The position numbers were made by a program, and so were the translations under genes. From Unio delphinus (lineage: Eukaryota > Mollusca > Bivalvia > Unionida > Unionidae), in the NCBI GenBank assembly GCA_029339505.1, contig JAQISU010000036.1, positions 5,699,501 to 5,763,500 on the forward strand: DNA of 64,000 bases. Direction: 5' to 3'. This document shows positions 48,935-62,296 of this stretch, piece by piece (the stretch's first letter is position 1; each line of letters begins with the position of its first letter). Under the pieces are notes generated by a model. That model saw only the letters and a program-made list of their open reading frames with translations, was not told the origin of the DNA and ran no database searches.

Positions 48935-50989
48935 TCACTCCTCAATTGATTCCCCATTATTTGCACATTCTGGAATAAATGATGCATCCTTAAGATGAGA
49001 AGTTAATGATTTTCTCTTTGTCAAGTCATCATTTTCCCATCTTTTGCAGCCCAGAAACCATATGACACTTGACACGTGGGCACAACACCCTACAACCCAA
49101 GCACCAACCTTGCAGGTACAGTACCATCCTTTGATGGGATCCGTGTCATCATTAGGCTTGTATTGGATCCACAGTGAATGTGTTTTATTTCTGGAGTGGC
49201 GAGACTGGATTTTTACATGTAACAGGCCTGGAAAATCCATGCATAACATAACATCATAAACACCCTCATCTGTGAGATGTTCATGTGTATAGTTTGGAGC
49301 CTGTTTGACTTGATAAATCCCCATTGTGATGTAACGCAGGTAATCAACTGAGAGCCTGGGGAAATCAGTCAGTTCATCAGTGGATGCATCCATCTTAAAA
49401 TAGATTTTACGTTTATTAATCAAATTATTTTCTTGAACTAGGATTTGTACCCTGTTCGGTTCCTTTGCTTTTTCAACCATCCTTCTAGCAGTTACAGCTG
49501 TTGATGGATCCATGTTGGCCAGTGGTGGGCGAAATTTATTCATTATTCCACAGATGATTCTAAGGAAGTCACCAATATGCGGAACAAGGGTATTTGGCAC
49601 TACTTTGTCAAAAAACTTCCACTGTTTCACTCGTGCATTTACACTCTCTACTACCCATCGCACTTTTGTGACCAGTCTTGAAGTGTTGGCATCTTCTGTT
49701 GAATGCTGCTTCTGTCCTTTATGTAAAAAGACGGGCATTTCAACTTTAAATCCATGTTCCTGTAGGAAATCTACAGAGTCACGGAACCCCCTGTCTACAA
49801 CAAAAACATCACCCTCCTGTAACCAATTTGTAATGTCTTCAGCATTTGTTGTTACAATGTGTTTAGTTATGCTTGCATCGTTGTTATAATGATCAGCTAA
49901 ATATGGGCCTAAAACAGTTAAAATATAACCATCAGTTCCCACAACCATCATTGGCTTAACTAATGGTCGATTTTTATGTAAACTGTAGGAACGGCGTTGG
50001 AAGTTATAGTCCGTGCTCTTTTGTATATATATATATGTACCATCGAGGACAAGGACTGCATTGTTGCCTCCAGGATTACATATTTCCCTTGCAGTTGGGG
50101 TAGTGTGGACAGATGAGAATACATCATGTGTGATGTGATGAAAACCGAGGTGTTGCCCAACAAAGTTAACCATAAGGGACTCTCGCATTGTTTTAATTAT
50201 TCGTTGCACTTGTGATGTTGTTAGATGGAAAAATGTGGATAAAATGGTGTTTGGAAGGCCTACCCGCATCTTTGTTAGAAAAACACCCAGGCATGTCAGT
50301 GGAGACCTACCATGTGTATTACGCAGTGTATTCAAGAAAGAAGACACTTCCAGGAATTGATCCCTTTTCAAGCCAGTAAGATGAAAATAGTCATCATCAG
50401 ACAGGCAAGAAGGAACATCAAAGTTAAAATATGATTTTGTTTTAATTAACTCACGCACATTTTGTAAAAGTGAGGTAATATCTGTTCTTGAAAAGTCTTC
50501 AAACTCTTTTGTTGCACTGATAGATTGTAAGGATTCATTAGTCAAGAATGAGTTTTCCAAATGAAACTTGCAGCATCTACTATTAGAGTTTATAAATATA
50601 CCACACTCTAAAAAAGACTGGGTAATGGCACAGATTGGGACATTAACAAGATGATTTCGATGCCCATGTGGTCTTTTACAAACAACACAACGTCTGTGAG
50701 ATCTTGGTGTTGATGGAATTTGAAGTTGAATTGATTGTGGGCTTTTCAAGTTGGCAGTTGAAGTAGATGGTAACTGAAAATCTGGATCATGCTGTGGACT
50801 TGGTGACTGTGTTACTGACAGATTTCTGTAATATTTACTACGGCAACTAGAGCAAACAACATCATCTTGTGTTACCGGCCTTTGCAATAATTCCTCTGTA
50901 TGCTTTTCAAGAGTGCCTGTAAGTATTTTTGTTCTATCTGATGGTTTTACCCTTTTGTAGCACCAGGAACATTGATATGCTTTAGGCAT
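48935..50989 (-). CDS. DDE transposase (HARBI1/DDE_4-like) with SWIM-type C-terminus
   Basis: The uninterrupted 684-residue ORF has an N-terminus with two CxxC pairs (CSWC 7-10, CSSC 46-49) and a second Cys/His cluster at 101-142. A helix-turn-helix-like segment ([12 protein letters not shown], about 257-268) precedes the catalytic core. The core has Asp316 ([10 protein letters not shown]), Asp399 ([11 protein letters not shown]) and Glu448 ([13 protein letters not shown]). The C-terminus carries a CxC-x9-CxH motif (Cys624, Cys626, Cys636, His638), a SWIM-type zinc finger likely to bind DNA or protein. The enzyme would cut and reinsert the TIR-flanked element. Absence of stops suggests recent activity. 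The start is the first ATG after an upstream non-coding region. Confidence 0.85.
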   Translation of the reverse strand: MPKAYQCSWCYKRVKPSDRTKILTGTLEKHTEELLQRPVTQDDVVCSSCRSKYYRNLSVTQSPSPQHDPDFQLPSTSTANLKSPQSIQLQIPSTPRSHRRCVVCKRPHGHRNHLVNVPICAITQSFLECGIFINSNSRCCKFHLENSFLTNESLQSISATKEFEDFSRTDITSLLQNVRELIKTKSYFNFDVPSCLSDDDYFHLTGLKRDQFLEVSSFLNTLRNTHGRSPLTCLGVFLTKMRVGLPNTILSTFFHLTTSQVQRIIKTMRESLMVNFVGQHLGFHHITHDVFSSVHTTPTAREICNPGGNNAVLVLDGTYIYIQKSTDYNFQRRSYSLHKNRPLVKPMMVVGTDGYILTVLGPYLADHYNNDASITKHIVTTNAEDITNWLQEGDVFVVDRGFRDSVDFLQEHGFKVEMPVFLHKGQKQHSTEDANTSRLVTKVRWVVESVNARVKQWKFFDKVVPNTLVPHIGDFLRIICGIMNKFRPPLANMDPSTAVTARRMVEKAKEPNRVQILVQENNLINKRKIYFKMDASTDELTDFPRLSVDYLRYITMGIYQVKQAPNYTHEHLTDEGVYDVMLCMDFPGLLHVKIQSRHSRNKTHSLWIQYKPNDDTDPIKGWYCTCKVGAWVVGCCAHVSSVIWFLGCKRWENDDLTKRKSLTSHLKDASFIPECANNGESIEE

Positions 50990-52764
50990 TTCAGATTTTG
51001 TTAGAAATAAATTAATTGAACATTATGATTTGATACCATTTAACAAACTGTCACATCTGACATAAAATGTTATATAACTCTCATTTATGGTTATTATTCA
51101 TTATATTGCAGCAATTCACTCGGGCAGTCATATTTATTATATATTGGTACTCGAAGCCTGCAACTTCAACCCACTCAGTTCTTGTAGGGATGCAGCCTGA
51201 AACAGATTGTATGTAGAATATTATGTATTAATTGTCATAATTAATTTATTTATATAATAATTTTATTGTGTATTAAGTTATGATGTATAACAGAAGCCAA
51301 CATTTTGTACTTCTAATTCACTTTGGTATGAATATATGTTAACTTATGGTTAATAGGTACCCCCTTTTGTTTATCTCCCTTACACACAAAAAATTATGTT
51401 GGTTATGTTTTAGTACTATTTTACTTCTGCTTGTATTATTTATTATTAATAGTAGTAGTAATATTGATATTCAAGCCAGTTTTACTTTGAATAAAATATT
51501 TTCGCCTGTAAATGTTATTACATTATAGTTTTGATTTTGTTTTATCATACCCGAGTAGTAAGTTGTGCATTTTTTATGGTGGTTTTGAAAAATGAGCTGT
51601 TAAAAATTTTATTTCAAGCTGTAATTCAGTTATTGATATTGTGGATATTAATTCTTTAAAAAAAAAAATAAGAAAATATGGAGATTTGAACTCGGTTCAA
51701 CAACTTGATGCAACAACCACTAAACCGTTTGAGCTACTGAAACTTACGTTTTTGCGGCTATATATCATGCAGATGACAATTTGTTTCCCCTTCTGATCTA
51801 TATAATTGCAGACTATTAGTTGTTGTTTAATTTTACAAAATTACTATTGCTACTATATGAAGGACTCAGTTAGCAAAATTTAATGAAAAAATACGCCGGT
51901 TTTTAGTTCCAGCTGAAAATTGACTGATTGATTTAGATTACATTTATGTAACTACATTGTAATAGTGAATTAACAGTTAAAAACATAACGTTATCAATCG
52001 GTATCGTGATTAAACAGAGGAAAAAACAGTGTTATTATTGTATAAAATAAATAATATATGTATATACTTACCCTATTTTTTAAAGTATCCTTTTGTCTTT
52101 CCAAATATTGGCAACGTCAAAATATAATTTCATTGAATGTTTTTTCCGCGTATTCATTGTTTACATATAGTTTCCAATTCCCCTTCAGCGCCTCTTTCAA
52201 AAAATTCCGTTCTCTAGGCAATTTATAAAAAGATGAAAAAAGAGAGAAAAAAATGGATAATATTGTTTTTAAATTATCGGAATAGTTATTATTCCCCGAT
52301 TTTTTAAAAATATAATAATGAATGAAATAATATAGCACACTTTAGAAAGGCGGGTCTAATTGTTCACGCGTAGCGATACTTCGGCAGCTACGGTGCAACA
52401 GTTTCAACAACGACGAAGATACTTAGCCAGCCAAATTCACCAACTTTTTAATTTTTAATGATTAGCGCAAACGTGAACACGTAAATAAATTTTATAAATT
52501 AACATTTTGAATAAAAATGAACCAAGCAGTGTAAATACCTTGTCTGATCAAGCCTGCGCTTATATTTTATTTCTAGGTTAAAGTTGCTCAAATGTAGTAA
52601 TTTCTCGTAAATTTCCCATACCAGACCATGTTCAAAGGTCGTATTTAGGTATGAAAAAGAAATTGATATGCATATTTAATGCATAACAAGGCGATTTATA
52701 CATCTAATAATATAATGAGACACAGAGTTGTGATATTTACAAGAATTTTTTTTCACCATAAAAG
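50990..52764. other. Non-coding right arm of the transposon, likely 5' control region
   Basis: This is AT-rich sequence upstream of the transposase ATG. No second ORF or splice pattern is evident. Confidence 0.5.
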
Positions 52765-52801
52765 GGGGGCAGAAAATGGCCCTTATTCAATATAGTCCTT
52801 T
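52765..52801. repeat. Right terminal inverted repeat of the DNA transposon
   Basis: 37 bp, the perfect reverse complement of 46007-46043. Confidence 0.88.
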
Positions 52802-53029
52802 ATGTAACCGCCAATTATATTCCAGATATTTCACGATTATAGTAGCGGTTAGTAACCAGATTTAGAGAATTATTTAAAAGACAATGTGTCGGCTGCAAAA
52901 GATGATTGTGCATCGCTGTCTTTGCTTAGTCATCTTGCTTTAATAGCTTGGTTTCAATGTTCTAGGGAGGGGTATTCAGTAAAATTTGTGTCCATTCCTG
53001 CTTACTATCATTTTGCATTAAAACAAGCC

Positions 53030-53830
53030 TCACAGTATTTATAAAGTAGTCCTAGGTCCGAGTATGTATTAGTTGTTAGTTTTACTAAATAGTATTTATA
53101 AAGTAGTCATAGGTCAGAGTATATATTAGTTGTTTAGTTTTACTCCATAGTATTGATAAATTAGTGAAATGTCAAAGTATATATTAGTTGCTTAGTGTTA
53201 CTCCAAAGTATTTATAAATTAGTCCTAGGTCAGAGAATGTATTAGTTGCTTATATTTACTCCATAGTATTGATAAATTAGTGCAAGGTTCGATTATGTAT
53301 TAGTTGTTTTATTAGTTGTTTAGTTTTACTAAATAGTATTTGTAAAGTAGTCATAGGTCAGAGTATATATTACTTGTTTAGGTTTATTCCAAAGTATTTA
53401 TAAATTAGTCCTATGTCAGAGAATCTATTAGTTGTTTAGTTTTACTCCAAATAATTTATAAATTAGTCCAATGTAAGAGTATGTAATAATTGTTTAGTTT
53501 TATTCCAAAGTATTTATAAAGTAGTCCTAGGTCAGTATATGTATTAGTTGTTTGGTTTTATTCCAAAGTATTTATAAAGTAGTCCCCGATCAGAGTATAT
53601 ATTAGTTGTTTAAATTTACTCCAAAGTATTTATAAAGTGTTCCTGGGTTACAATATATTTTAGCTGTTTAGTATTACTCCAAAGTATTTACAAAGTAGTC
53701 TAAAGTCAGAGTATGTATTAGTTCTTTAGTTTTACTCCATAGTATTTATAAAGTAGTCCTAGGTCAGAATATGTATTGGTTGTTTGGTTTTACTCCAAAG
53801 TATTTATAAAGTAGTACAATGTCATTGTAT
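53030..53830. repeat. Minisatellite, about 58-60-bp unit, about 13 copies
   Basis: The unit contains AGTATTTATAAAGTAGTCC, TAGGTCAGAGTATGTATTAG and TTGTTTAGTTTTACTCC. It begins about 230 bp after the transposon's right end, in the same intron. Confidence 0.9.
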
Positions 53831-54787
53831 ATATTATGTATTTGGTTTTATTGCATTTTGAAAACAATTTCTTTCTCTTCGTCCGCCGATTATGCTGTAC
53901 AAAAAAAGCCCAATGGCATATACGATAAATATAGACAGTTGACATTTCAATCTTTATTTCAATCGCATCTATTAATGTCAGTTTATACATATTAAAGCAG
54001 AGAATGTACCAGGGATAACGAGGTCTATATTTAGAGCCAATCTTAATATTAGTCGCCAGCACCCTCAAGTGACTTCATCTGTTGATATTTGACACTAGTT
54101 TTTCAATGTTTTATGTCAGATTACTTTTCCACTTATATATGCACTGGCGTTAAACCTAAAATAGCAACAACTTACTTGATGGGAAACGAAATTAGATCCG
54201 CAAAATGACTATTGTGGCTACTTGAGTGACAATCATCATTGATAAATTCCCCCATATGGCAGGGGTACATAGTCTTTTTCGTCCAAGGGCCAGATGTCAT
54301 TGTCTAATACCACTCGAGGGCCGCTAATACATTTGTTTAATATCACTACCGTTAACGGGCCAGATTTACTTATAGATTTAATTAGTGAAATGGGCCCGAT
54401 AGAGCTTGTTTGTACCCTTGGTACGGTTTAGTGTGTGCGAGTATGTGTATGGCCTGATTTTATGAGGTATGTTTCTCTGAATTTATGTTCCTATTTTCTA
54501 CTCTAATCTGAACATAATGTTTTGAATATTGTATACAAGGGGTGTCCAGTTGTATCGGTGATGTTTGCATTTTTTGTTTGCGAGATGTCTTCACGTTCTA
54601 TCACACCCTAAGATAACAAGGCGTTTTGTATGTACTGTAGATATTGGTTGTAATTGCATATATAGTGTTTAAGAATATTTGTGTTGGATTTCATCTTCGT
54701 TTACATTCTAAGTTAACACATGCACACACATATGCCATATAAGTACATAATATGTGAACGGGACAAAGTAGGAGGCCAGTTTTGTAC
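53831..54787. other. Intronic DNA
   Basis: No feature was recognised. Confidence 0.45.
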
Positions 54788-54894
54788 CATTGGTATCTGA
54801 TCCTTTAAATACATGAAGATCAACAATGTTTCCAGAAGTGGCAGGACCAAAAGGTGTCGGCTTTCGTCCATCTTTTCCGCTTTTCATCACATTT
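54788..54894 (-). CDS. LRP-like receptor: last propeller exon
   Basis: This 107-nt exon (acceptor AG at 54895-54896, donor GTAC at 54786-54787) encodes KSGKDGRKPTPFGPATSG followed by NIVDLHVFKGSD. This is the final strand of a YWTD beta-propeller, where LDLR-family proteins show the I-x-D-x-H/V-V-F pattern before the closing EGF. Phases agree with 55341-55491 and with the EGF exon at 45215-45343. Confidence 0.8.
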
Positions 54895-55340
54895 CTACAG
54901 GAGAATAATGACAATATTATCAATTAAGGATAACCTCAAGAAATATGATGATGAATATGATATTTTTCTACGAGCTTTTCCTGTTTTATTTATATCTTAA
55001 TTGAAATGTTTCTGTGATGGTCAGGTCTATTAGCTAGGAACTATTTATTGTCCTATAACATTATGCATTTAGTTATATTTGGAACGTAAATAAAGTGCAT
55101 GTTAAATGAAATCAGGAAACATAAAAGGAGTAATATAATATGACTGACTGATCTACCTGACAATAATTGCAGAATTTGTTAAAGTAAAATTCAACTGCAT
55201 GCCAGAAACATAGCGTCGTATTATTTTAAAAGAGAAATATATACTAGAGATGAAATAAATAGGTCTATGACACTTCTTAAATGGCCGACACCCATAACAT
55301 AAATCAAATGATTCAGTAGAATGAAAATGTGCAGTCGTAC

Positions 55341-55491
55341 CTATGACTAGGTGATGTAAAGTACAGGTATGACTGGTTGAAGACAATCCTCTGGAACATG
55401 GCTTTATTCTCCTTGTAAATGAGCTGACGATTCCCACCGTTCATATCAGCTTTGTATATGCTACCAGCGATACACCAGTACAAAACTTCCT
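55341..55491 (-). CDS. LRP-like receptor: YWTD propeller exon
   Basis: The 151-nt exon encodes EVLYWCIAGSIYKADMNGG and the following strand QRIVFNQSYLYFTSPSH. LYW and the ADMNG turn are a standard LDLR class B repeat. The donor is G|GTACGA and the acceptor is GCAG. It is in phase with its neighbours on both sides. Confidence 0.85.
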
Positions 55492-56045
55492 CTGCAAAGC
55501 ATTAATCAATTATTTATCTAGATGTTCTAAGAGCGACCTTTATTGTCCTGATTTCCGTTCATTCTAAAATAGATATAGCTGCGGGTCCATATAGGTTTTG
55601 TCAGATGCAGTGCAGTGTTTCCTTTCCAAGATGCATATTGTTGGGACTCACGTGACAGTTAATCTAAATCTTATTTTTGCTTCAAGATCAAAGATGATTT
55701 AATGCTGGTACATATAGTCCTGACAAATCGAATTGCACAGAGCATGAATACATTAACATGGTACGGACGCGTAAGAAAACGTACTGCAAAAATTACGTAA
55801 AATCGACTGATCCATTTCCATAAAAAAGGAATGAGCATATGTGGTCCTGTGGTTTCTCAGCAGATGCTTGCAATCATTTTCAGTCAAGTAATATAATTGA
55901 ATCAAGAAACCGAGTTAAAATTGTACATCTGTATCACACCTTCCCGATTACACTAACAAAACAGACCCTACTCTGTGCGTGTCGACTTTGGTCAGTTTGA
56001 ATGACAATAACAAGTCGTATGCGACAGTCAAATCCGATCTAGCCA
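55492..56045. other. Intronic DNA
   Basis: No feature was recognised. Confidence 0.45.
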
Positions 56046-56059
56046 TTACCGCGGGGATA

Positions 56060-57760
56060 CACTAACACGGTAGACATAGCTAAGAAGTAGCGAATACTTA
56101 TTTAAACTAAGGTGGTAAAGATTGGTCAGAAAGAAACATAGTGTATTACTATACACTAACATGGTAGACATTGATCAGAAAGAAGCAGAGTGTACTTATA
56201 TACACTAATATGTTAGACATTGATCAGAATAAGCGTGTACTTATATAACTAACATGGCTGACATTGATCAGAAGTAGACATTGATAAGAAACAGCACGTG
56301 CTTGTATACACTAACATGGGAGACATTGATCAGAAGTACCGTGGACTTGAATACTGTTACATGGTAGAAATTGATCAGATTAGCGTGTACTTGAATACAC
56401 TAACATGGAAGACATTTATCTCAAGCAGCGTGTACTTATATACCTTAAGATGGTAGACATTGGTCAGAAGTAGACATTGATTAGAAGCAACGTGGACTTA
56501 TATACACTAACATGGTAGACATTGAAAACAAACAGCGTGTACTTATATATACTAATATGTTAGACATTGATCAGAAAGAAGCGGAATGTACATATTATAA
56601 ACTAACATGGCATAAATTGATCAGAAAGAAGCAGAGTGTATTTATATACACTAATATGTTAGACATTGATCAGAAGTAGACATTGATTAGAAGCAGCGTG
56701 TACTTATATACACTACCATGGTAGGCATTGATTAGAAGCAGCGTGTACTTGTATACACTAACATGGTAGACATTGGACAGAAGTAGACATTGATTAGAAG
56801 CAGCGTGTATACACTAACATGGTAGACATTGATGAGAAGCAACGTGTAATTATATACACTATAATGGTAGACATTGGTGAGAAATTGACATTGATGAGAA
56901 GCAGCGTGTACTTGTATACACTAGTATGGTATGAATTAGTCAGAAGTAGTCATTGATCAGAAGCAGCATGTACTTATATACACTAACATGGTATACATTA
57001 GTCAGAAGCAGATATTGATGAGATGCAGCGTGTAGTTCTATACACTAACATGGTAGACATTGATGAGAAACAGCGTGTATTTGTATACACTAATATGGTA
57101 GACATTGGTCAGAAGTAGTCATTCATCAGAAGCAGCGTGTACCTATATACATTAACATGGTAGACATTGACAAGAAGCAACGTGTAATTATATACACTAT
57201 AATGGTTGACATTAGTCAGACATTGACATTGATTAGAATCAGCGTGTACTTGTATACACTAATATGGTAGACATTGATTAGAAGTAGACATTGTTCAGAA
57301 GCAGCGTGTACTTATATAAACTAATTTGGCATACGTTGGTCAAAAGTAGACTTTCATCAGAAGCAACGTGTACTTATATATACTAACACTAGCATGGTAG
57401 ACATTGATCAGAGAGAAGCAGAGGGTACTTATATACACTAACATGGTCGACATTGTTCTGAAGCAGCATGTACTTATAAATACTAAAATGGTAGACATTG
57501 ATGAGAAGCAGCGTGAACATATATCTACTAATAGGGTAGAAATTGGTCAGAAGTAGACATTGATCAGAAGCAGCGTATAATTATATCCACTGACATTGTA
57601 GGCATTGATGAGAAGCAGCGTGTGCATGTATACATTAATATAGTAGACATTGATGAGAAGCAGCGTGTGCATGTATACACTAACATGGCAGGCATTTATC
57701 CGAAGCAGCTTGTACTTATATGCACTAACATGGTAGACATTGGTCTGAAAGAGCGTGTAT
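56060..57760. repeat. Large irregular minisatellite, 45-60-bp units, more than 30 copies
   Basis: The unit contains ATACACTAACATGGTAGACA, TTGATCAGAAGCAGCGTGTA and CTTAT. Length and sequence vary from copy to copy, with partial units and nested duplications. It lies in one intron of the receptor gene. Confidence 0.92.
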
Positions 57761-58278
57761 ATATATATACGGCATATTTTAATTGCAATGTAATTTGTTT
57801 ATTAATGCATGTCTTTGTCAACAGCAGGACACACCAGCACAGCGTAATTTCTAAACGTATTTTAGATATAATGCGAGGCATTTGAAAACGTATAGTGAAG
57901 GTATGGGTTATAAATATGCAGCCGTGCAGATCATTTCTTCGACGTACGTTCATTTTTTTTCATTAGAAAAGTTATGGAAATAATGCATTGCATAGAAATA
58001 ATGCATTGCAATGAGGACACCAGTCCACATTCTTTATTTGAGATTTATGATTTCTCGTCCTTGTATGCAATATATGGTTGCTGGAATAGGTTCACATGCT
58101 TGTTTTGCTATGACGATTTCTACATGCTGTTCTTAAACCAGGAAGGAAACAACTTATTTAAACCTCTCCTAAGATCCTCCAGGACAGTTGCGAACCCATT
58201 AAACAAAGACAATATATATAGGATTAATGATAATAAATTTATCAAAACTACAAAGAGAAAAAAAGGCTATCATCAAAC
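57761..58278. other. Intronic DNA
   Basis: No feature was recognised. Confidence 0.45.
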
Positions 58279-58406
58279 CCGTAATGTCGATAGCCAGGCC
58301 AGATGGTTCTGCATCTCCTGTGTTGATTAACTCCCGTTTATTTGTGCCATCGTAGTTTGCCGTTTCAATCTTGCCATTGGTTCCAAAATTGGTCCAAAAT
58401 ATGGTA
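58279..58406 (-). CDS. LRP-like receptor: YWTD propeller exon
   Basis: The 128-nt exon encodes TIFWTNFGTNGKIETANYDG and EPSGLAIDIT, a class B repeat with the FWT form of the YWTD motif and the PSGLAID segment that begins the next blade. The acceptor is TTCAG and the donor is G|GTTTGA. Phases fit the exons at 62297 and 55341. Confidence 0.85.
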
Positions 58407-59040
58407 CTGAAGTTAATCGATAAGATACTCGTTACTATCTGAAAATGGTCCTTATGATAATAGATAATAGATAGTCTCAAGCAATCCTAAGAATATAGAA
58501 TATAGAGAGTGCCATATCAAATGATCACTTCAGTCACCGCACAGTATAACTCTAGTGAACTAAATGTAGGAAATGTCATATATAAACTAGTCAGATGTAC
58601 GTTTGTGTATTTATAGATAGGTAGATAGATAGATAGATATGTAGTCTGGTACGTCAAATGCAGTAATAAGGCCTTAAATTACATTGTGCAGGAGAGAGCG
58701 TCTGGATGTCACGGTCAGGAAAGCTTGTGAACATTTCGTATTCATTAAAATACATGGAACAAAATTGGAATTGAAGAGTGGACTTTTATCTGTTTTTAAT
58801 GAACTAAACAAACGTTGTCTATAAGCCTCGATACATTTATCTTATTATTGATATCAAGTAGGCAATTCAAATCAATTTAATCAGCATTGAAAACCTTTTA
58901 GATTCCATATATAGTCATAAACGTTTTTACTTAACACTCTTCAACTAGTTTCCTGAACCATGATTAATAGTATATTAATTTTCTTCATCACCAATGATGC
59001 GATTCCAAGTATTTTAAGAAGTCAAGTAAACTCAAATCGA
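58407..59040. other. Intronic DNA
   Basis: Only a short GATA run (58616-58640) was seen; no exon. Confidence 0.45.
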
Positions 59041-59044
59041 AATC

Positions 59045-59165
59045 CAGAAGTAGAGATACAAGACGGAAACAAGTATACCAGCATAGTGAAATCTCTTTAT
59101 AAGTATACCAGTATTGCAGTGTATTGTGAGATCTCTTTATAAGTATACCAGTATTGCAGTGTAGT
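59045..59165. repeat. Short tandem repeat, 2-3 copies
   Basis: Units contain TCTTTATAAGTATACCAGTA and TTGCAGTGTA. Confidence 0.75.
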
Positions 59166-59616
59166 GACAGGGCACTAATGGGACCGTGTTAAAGTTTCTC
59201 ATTTGACTAAGATTTGGTTTCATTGCGATTCACAAATTGCACATAGTCACCTGAATATTCAAGTAATGAATGTATTTCTATCGAGTTTTATAGTGCGAGT
59301 TTTTACACTGGTTGTCGCAAACAAATTCATCTGTGGCTGTAAAGAAAATTTTACGTAATTCATAGAAGTATCTGTACATATTTGCGCTATATTACAAACA
59401 ATTGCCTTAGAAAAAGTATTACTTTAACATGCTGTACCGATTAATGAGTTGCATATTTCTCACAATTCTTGTTTGCGAGCGTACCCATTAAAGCATTGCC
59501 ACTTTGATGTCTGAGCTGATCATGCGGTTTGCTGGAGTTCGAAAGTCTGATGTCTTCGGAAATTTTCAAAACGCTCCGCTGTTGAAGCGAATCCCACGTA
59601 AGAGCAAGTTGATTAA

Positions 59617-59618
59617 TG

Positions 59619-59664
<46 letters not shown>

Positions 59665-60215
59665 AGACTTTGTATAGCGCCTAATCTTTCGAAGCTCTAA
59701 GCGCTTTACACCATCAATAATGATATTACTACAGTACAGAAAACACATGACAAAACAATGAAATTGGAAAACATAAAACCATGCTGAAAATATTTAAGGT
59801 ACAAAACACGATTAGGTCTCTAAGTTTGTCCCTGCAGTCGAAACTGGTGAGATTTAAGAGCACTCTTAAAAGAGACCACTGCCTCTTTGTGTATATGTTC
59901 ATTGGGCAATTTGTTCCACGTTGTCCATATGGCTTTGTTTTCACCGTGGGATCAATGAGTATACAATTATCAGAAGAAGAGCGTAAGTATCTAGCTGGTG
60001 TTTACTCATGGGGGAGGCTAAAAATGTATGTGGGAATGGAGTCTGCCCTTGAAACATGGCACAGAGAACAAATTTTGTGTTTGATTCTGTATTGAATCGA
60101 TAGCCAGTGTAGGGCACAGAGCAGTTTTTATTAACATAGTGATTAACATAATCACTTATATCCTTACTTCCTTTATCAACATCAATCGTGTTAGTAAACA
60201 TCCTTGATCGCATTA
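59617..60215 (-). mobile_element. 3' end of the CR1/L2-like retrotransposon, reverse
   Basis: An (AAT)n tail (59617-59662) is followed by CGCCTAATCTTTCGAAGCTC and TAAGCGCTTTACA. Further right is a reverse-strand reading with GTGGAACAAATTGCCCA, shared with the 20.5-kb copy. The coding part has stops, so the copy is dead. It matches the 33-kb fragment over its first 230 bp. Confidence 0.7.
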
Positions 60216-61025
60216 TTCATATATTCTTTCGATAATATATGATCTTTTCGACTCTGTTTCTGTATGCGCCTCTACTTCTTTAATGAACTTTACTGTATAT
60301 GTTATGTATACGTAAATGACTTCCCGAGATCTATGTTAAACGTTTGTGGTTACGTGTATCAGATTTTTGTGTTGAGAGATACGAATGTTTCCCTAACTGA
60401 TGATTGAAACCGAGCTCGCATTATTTTGTTTATGATATATGCTTACACGATCTTTCATTAGCTCAATGTCTGCACGTTTGACGATCGCACATATAACGTA
60501 GTCTTGAGAAATTACTTTTAAAGAGTGTTTAGAAAATAAATGGAAACATATATACAACAGGGTCATTTTATAACAAAATATATATGAGAATAAAGCACAT
60601 TTTATGTTGAACCATTTGCAAATATTGCTGTCGTACAGTTACATCGCATAACTGCTAAATGTAGTGGATATGTAGCCAAGATCAACGTATAAAAGCAAAC
60701 TATATTTGAGCAAAACTGTTGTAAATAAACAATATAGGAATGTGCTTTTAAAATAGCAAAATACTTTCAAAAAAGATGAAGATTCCATCCCTGCCCTGGC
60801 AGCTAGCTTTAACACGTTTTGTCCTGGTTCGGTGACTTACAATTTACAAGTACAACAAATGTAATATGGTTCGTAGATGCAATGGAAAAGACATTATTAT
60901 TACATCACCCTGTTGATATAAAATATCACTCATCGTCAATAAAGGATAATTAACATTTGTAATATATTGCTGTGATCCAGACGCAAAAATCCAAGTTGTT
61001 AATCGGAATTGGGACGAAGGTTTCT
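60216..61025. other. Intronic DNA
   Basis: No feature was recognised. Confidence 0.45.
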
Positions 61026-61029
61026 CAGC

Positions 61030-61290
61030 TCTACCATCACCGACAGAACCCCGAATGGTCTAAAGCGCTCTCCGTTACGGATCACTGACATCTCACCTCT
61101 GCCTGCATGGTTTCGAGTCTCGGATTCGGCCTATGTGGGTATGTGAGAAAGTTTGCCAGTAGCTTCTAGTGGGTCGGTGGTTCTTTAATGGTGTTTTCCC
61201 GCCTGGATCTTCCTCCAACATTAATACTGGTCGCCATGTTTAGCTTATCGTGTGCTGAAAAATATCGTTAAACGTTACAACAACTACAAC
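61030..61290 (+). repeat. tRNA-derived SINE, second family
   Basis: The head has GAATGGTCTAAAGCGCTC (A-box-like) and TGGTTTCGAGTCTC (B-box-like). The body continues with TCCTCCAACATTAATACTGG and a tail with ATCGTTAAACGTTACAACAA. It differs from the core family at 22.3 and 30.4 kb. Confidence 0.6.
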
Positions 61291-61829
61291 TAAAGTCTAC
61301 CATCACCGTACGATCTTGTTGCGGGGGGGTGGGGATTATATATCGTGTACAATGTTTGGACTCTTGGGCAGTGTGTATTTAAACTTAAATTTTATTTCGT
61401 CATAATGGTGTTAGATAGGAAAGAAAAAAACAAATATTATATTAAATCAAACCTACCAGAGATAGCAATCGACTATCCAGCGGACATATAATCGGTGACA
61501 CATAATGATTCAAACACTGTTATAAGGAGACCAGTTAGGCCAGGCCCGATGATATCGAGCCCTAGGGGAAATACATGCAAAAAATTAAACGATTAGAGGA
61601 TTAAATAATTTACTAGACACGTGAATGACTATAATTAACCTATCATGCTATTTTTAAAATATCACCGTCTAGATGGTATGGACACTGAATTGACACATGA
61701 TATCACAACAAGGAAACTCTTAAACGTCTCATACATGCAGCGCTTTCTTCCATATGTTGGCGCCATGTTGTAATAGAAATCTTGTTATAAACCCAGACAA
61801 GATGGAAACGAATGAAGAAATAAACACCC

Positions 61830-62210
61830 ATAAATAACAATAAATCCCACCAAGATTTTGACTTGGAAATAACAATAAATCCACGAAGATTTTGACCCGT
61901 AAATAACAATAAATCCCAACAAAAGTTTGACCCGTAAGAAAACAATAAATCTCACCGAGAGTTTGATCTAGAAATAACAATAAATCTCATCAAACTTTTG
62001 ACTCGTTAAAAACACAAAATCCCACCAAATATTTACCCACAAAAAACAAAACATCCCCCTAGATTTTGACCCGTAAATAACAATAAATTCCACTGACATT
62101 TTGACCCGCAAATAACAAAACATCCCACCGAGATTTAGACCCGTAATAAACAAAAAATCCCACCGAGATTTTGACCCGTAAAAAGACACAAAATCCCAAT
62201 GAGTCTTTGA
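61830..62210. repeat. Minisatellite, about 35-36-bp unit, about 11 copies
   Basis: The unit contains AACAATAAATCCCACCGAGA and TTTTGACCCGTAAAT. It ends about 90 bp from the next exon. Confidence 0.9.
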
Positions 62211-62296
62211 CCAAGATGATATTCTGTACTACCTATTGTGTCTTCCATGAAAAGATACCAATTCAAGTGACCCGTGTATGATGAAACAGTAATTAC

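Larger units (their letters stand above)
46007..52801. mobile_element. 6.8-kb ISL2EU/Harbinger-like DNA transposon with 37-bp TIRs
   Basis: The left end (46007-46043) and right end (52765-52801) are perfect 37-bp inverted repeats starting AAAGGACTATATTG. They enclose one long gene, the DDE transposase. The element sits inside the LRP-like gene, in the intron between the EGF exon and the last propeller exon. Target-site duplication is not clear: AT follows the right end and TT precedes the left. The second (YqaJ-type) gene typical of ISL2EU elements was not found. Confidence 0.8.

Noticed and set aside
46005..52803. Clear target-site duplication of the DNA transposon
   Set aside because: TT before the left end and AT after the right end do not match.
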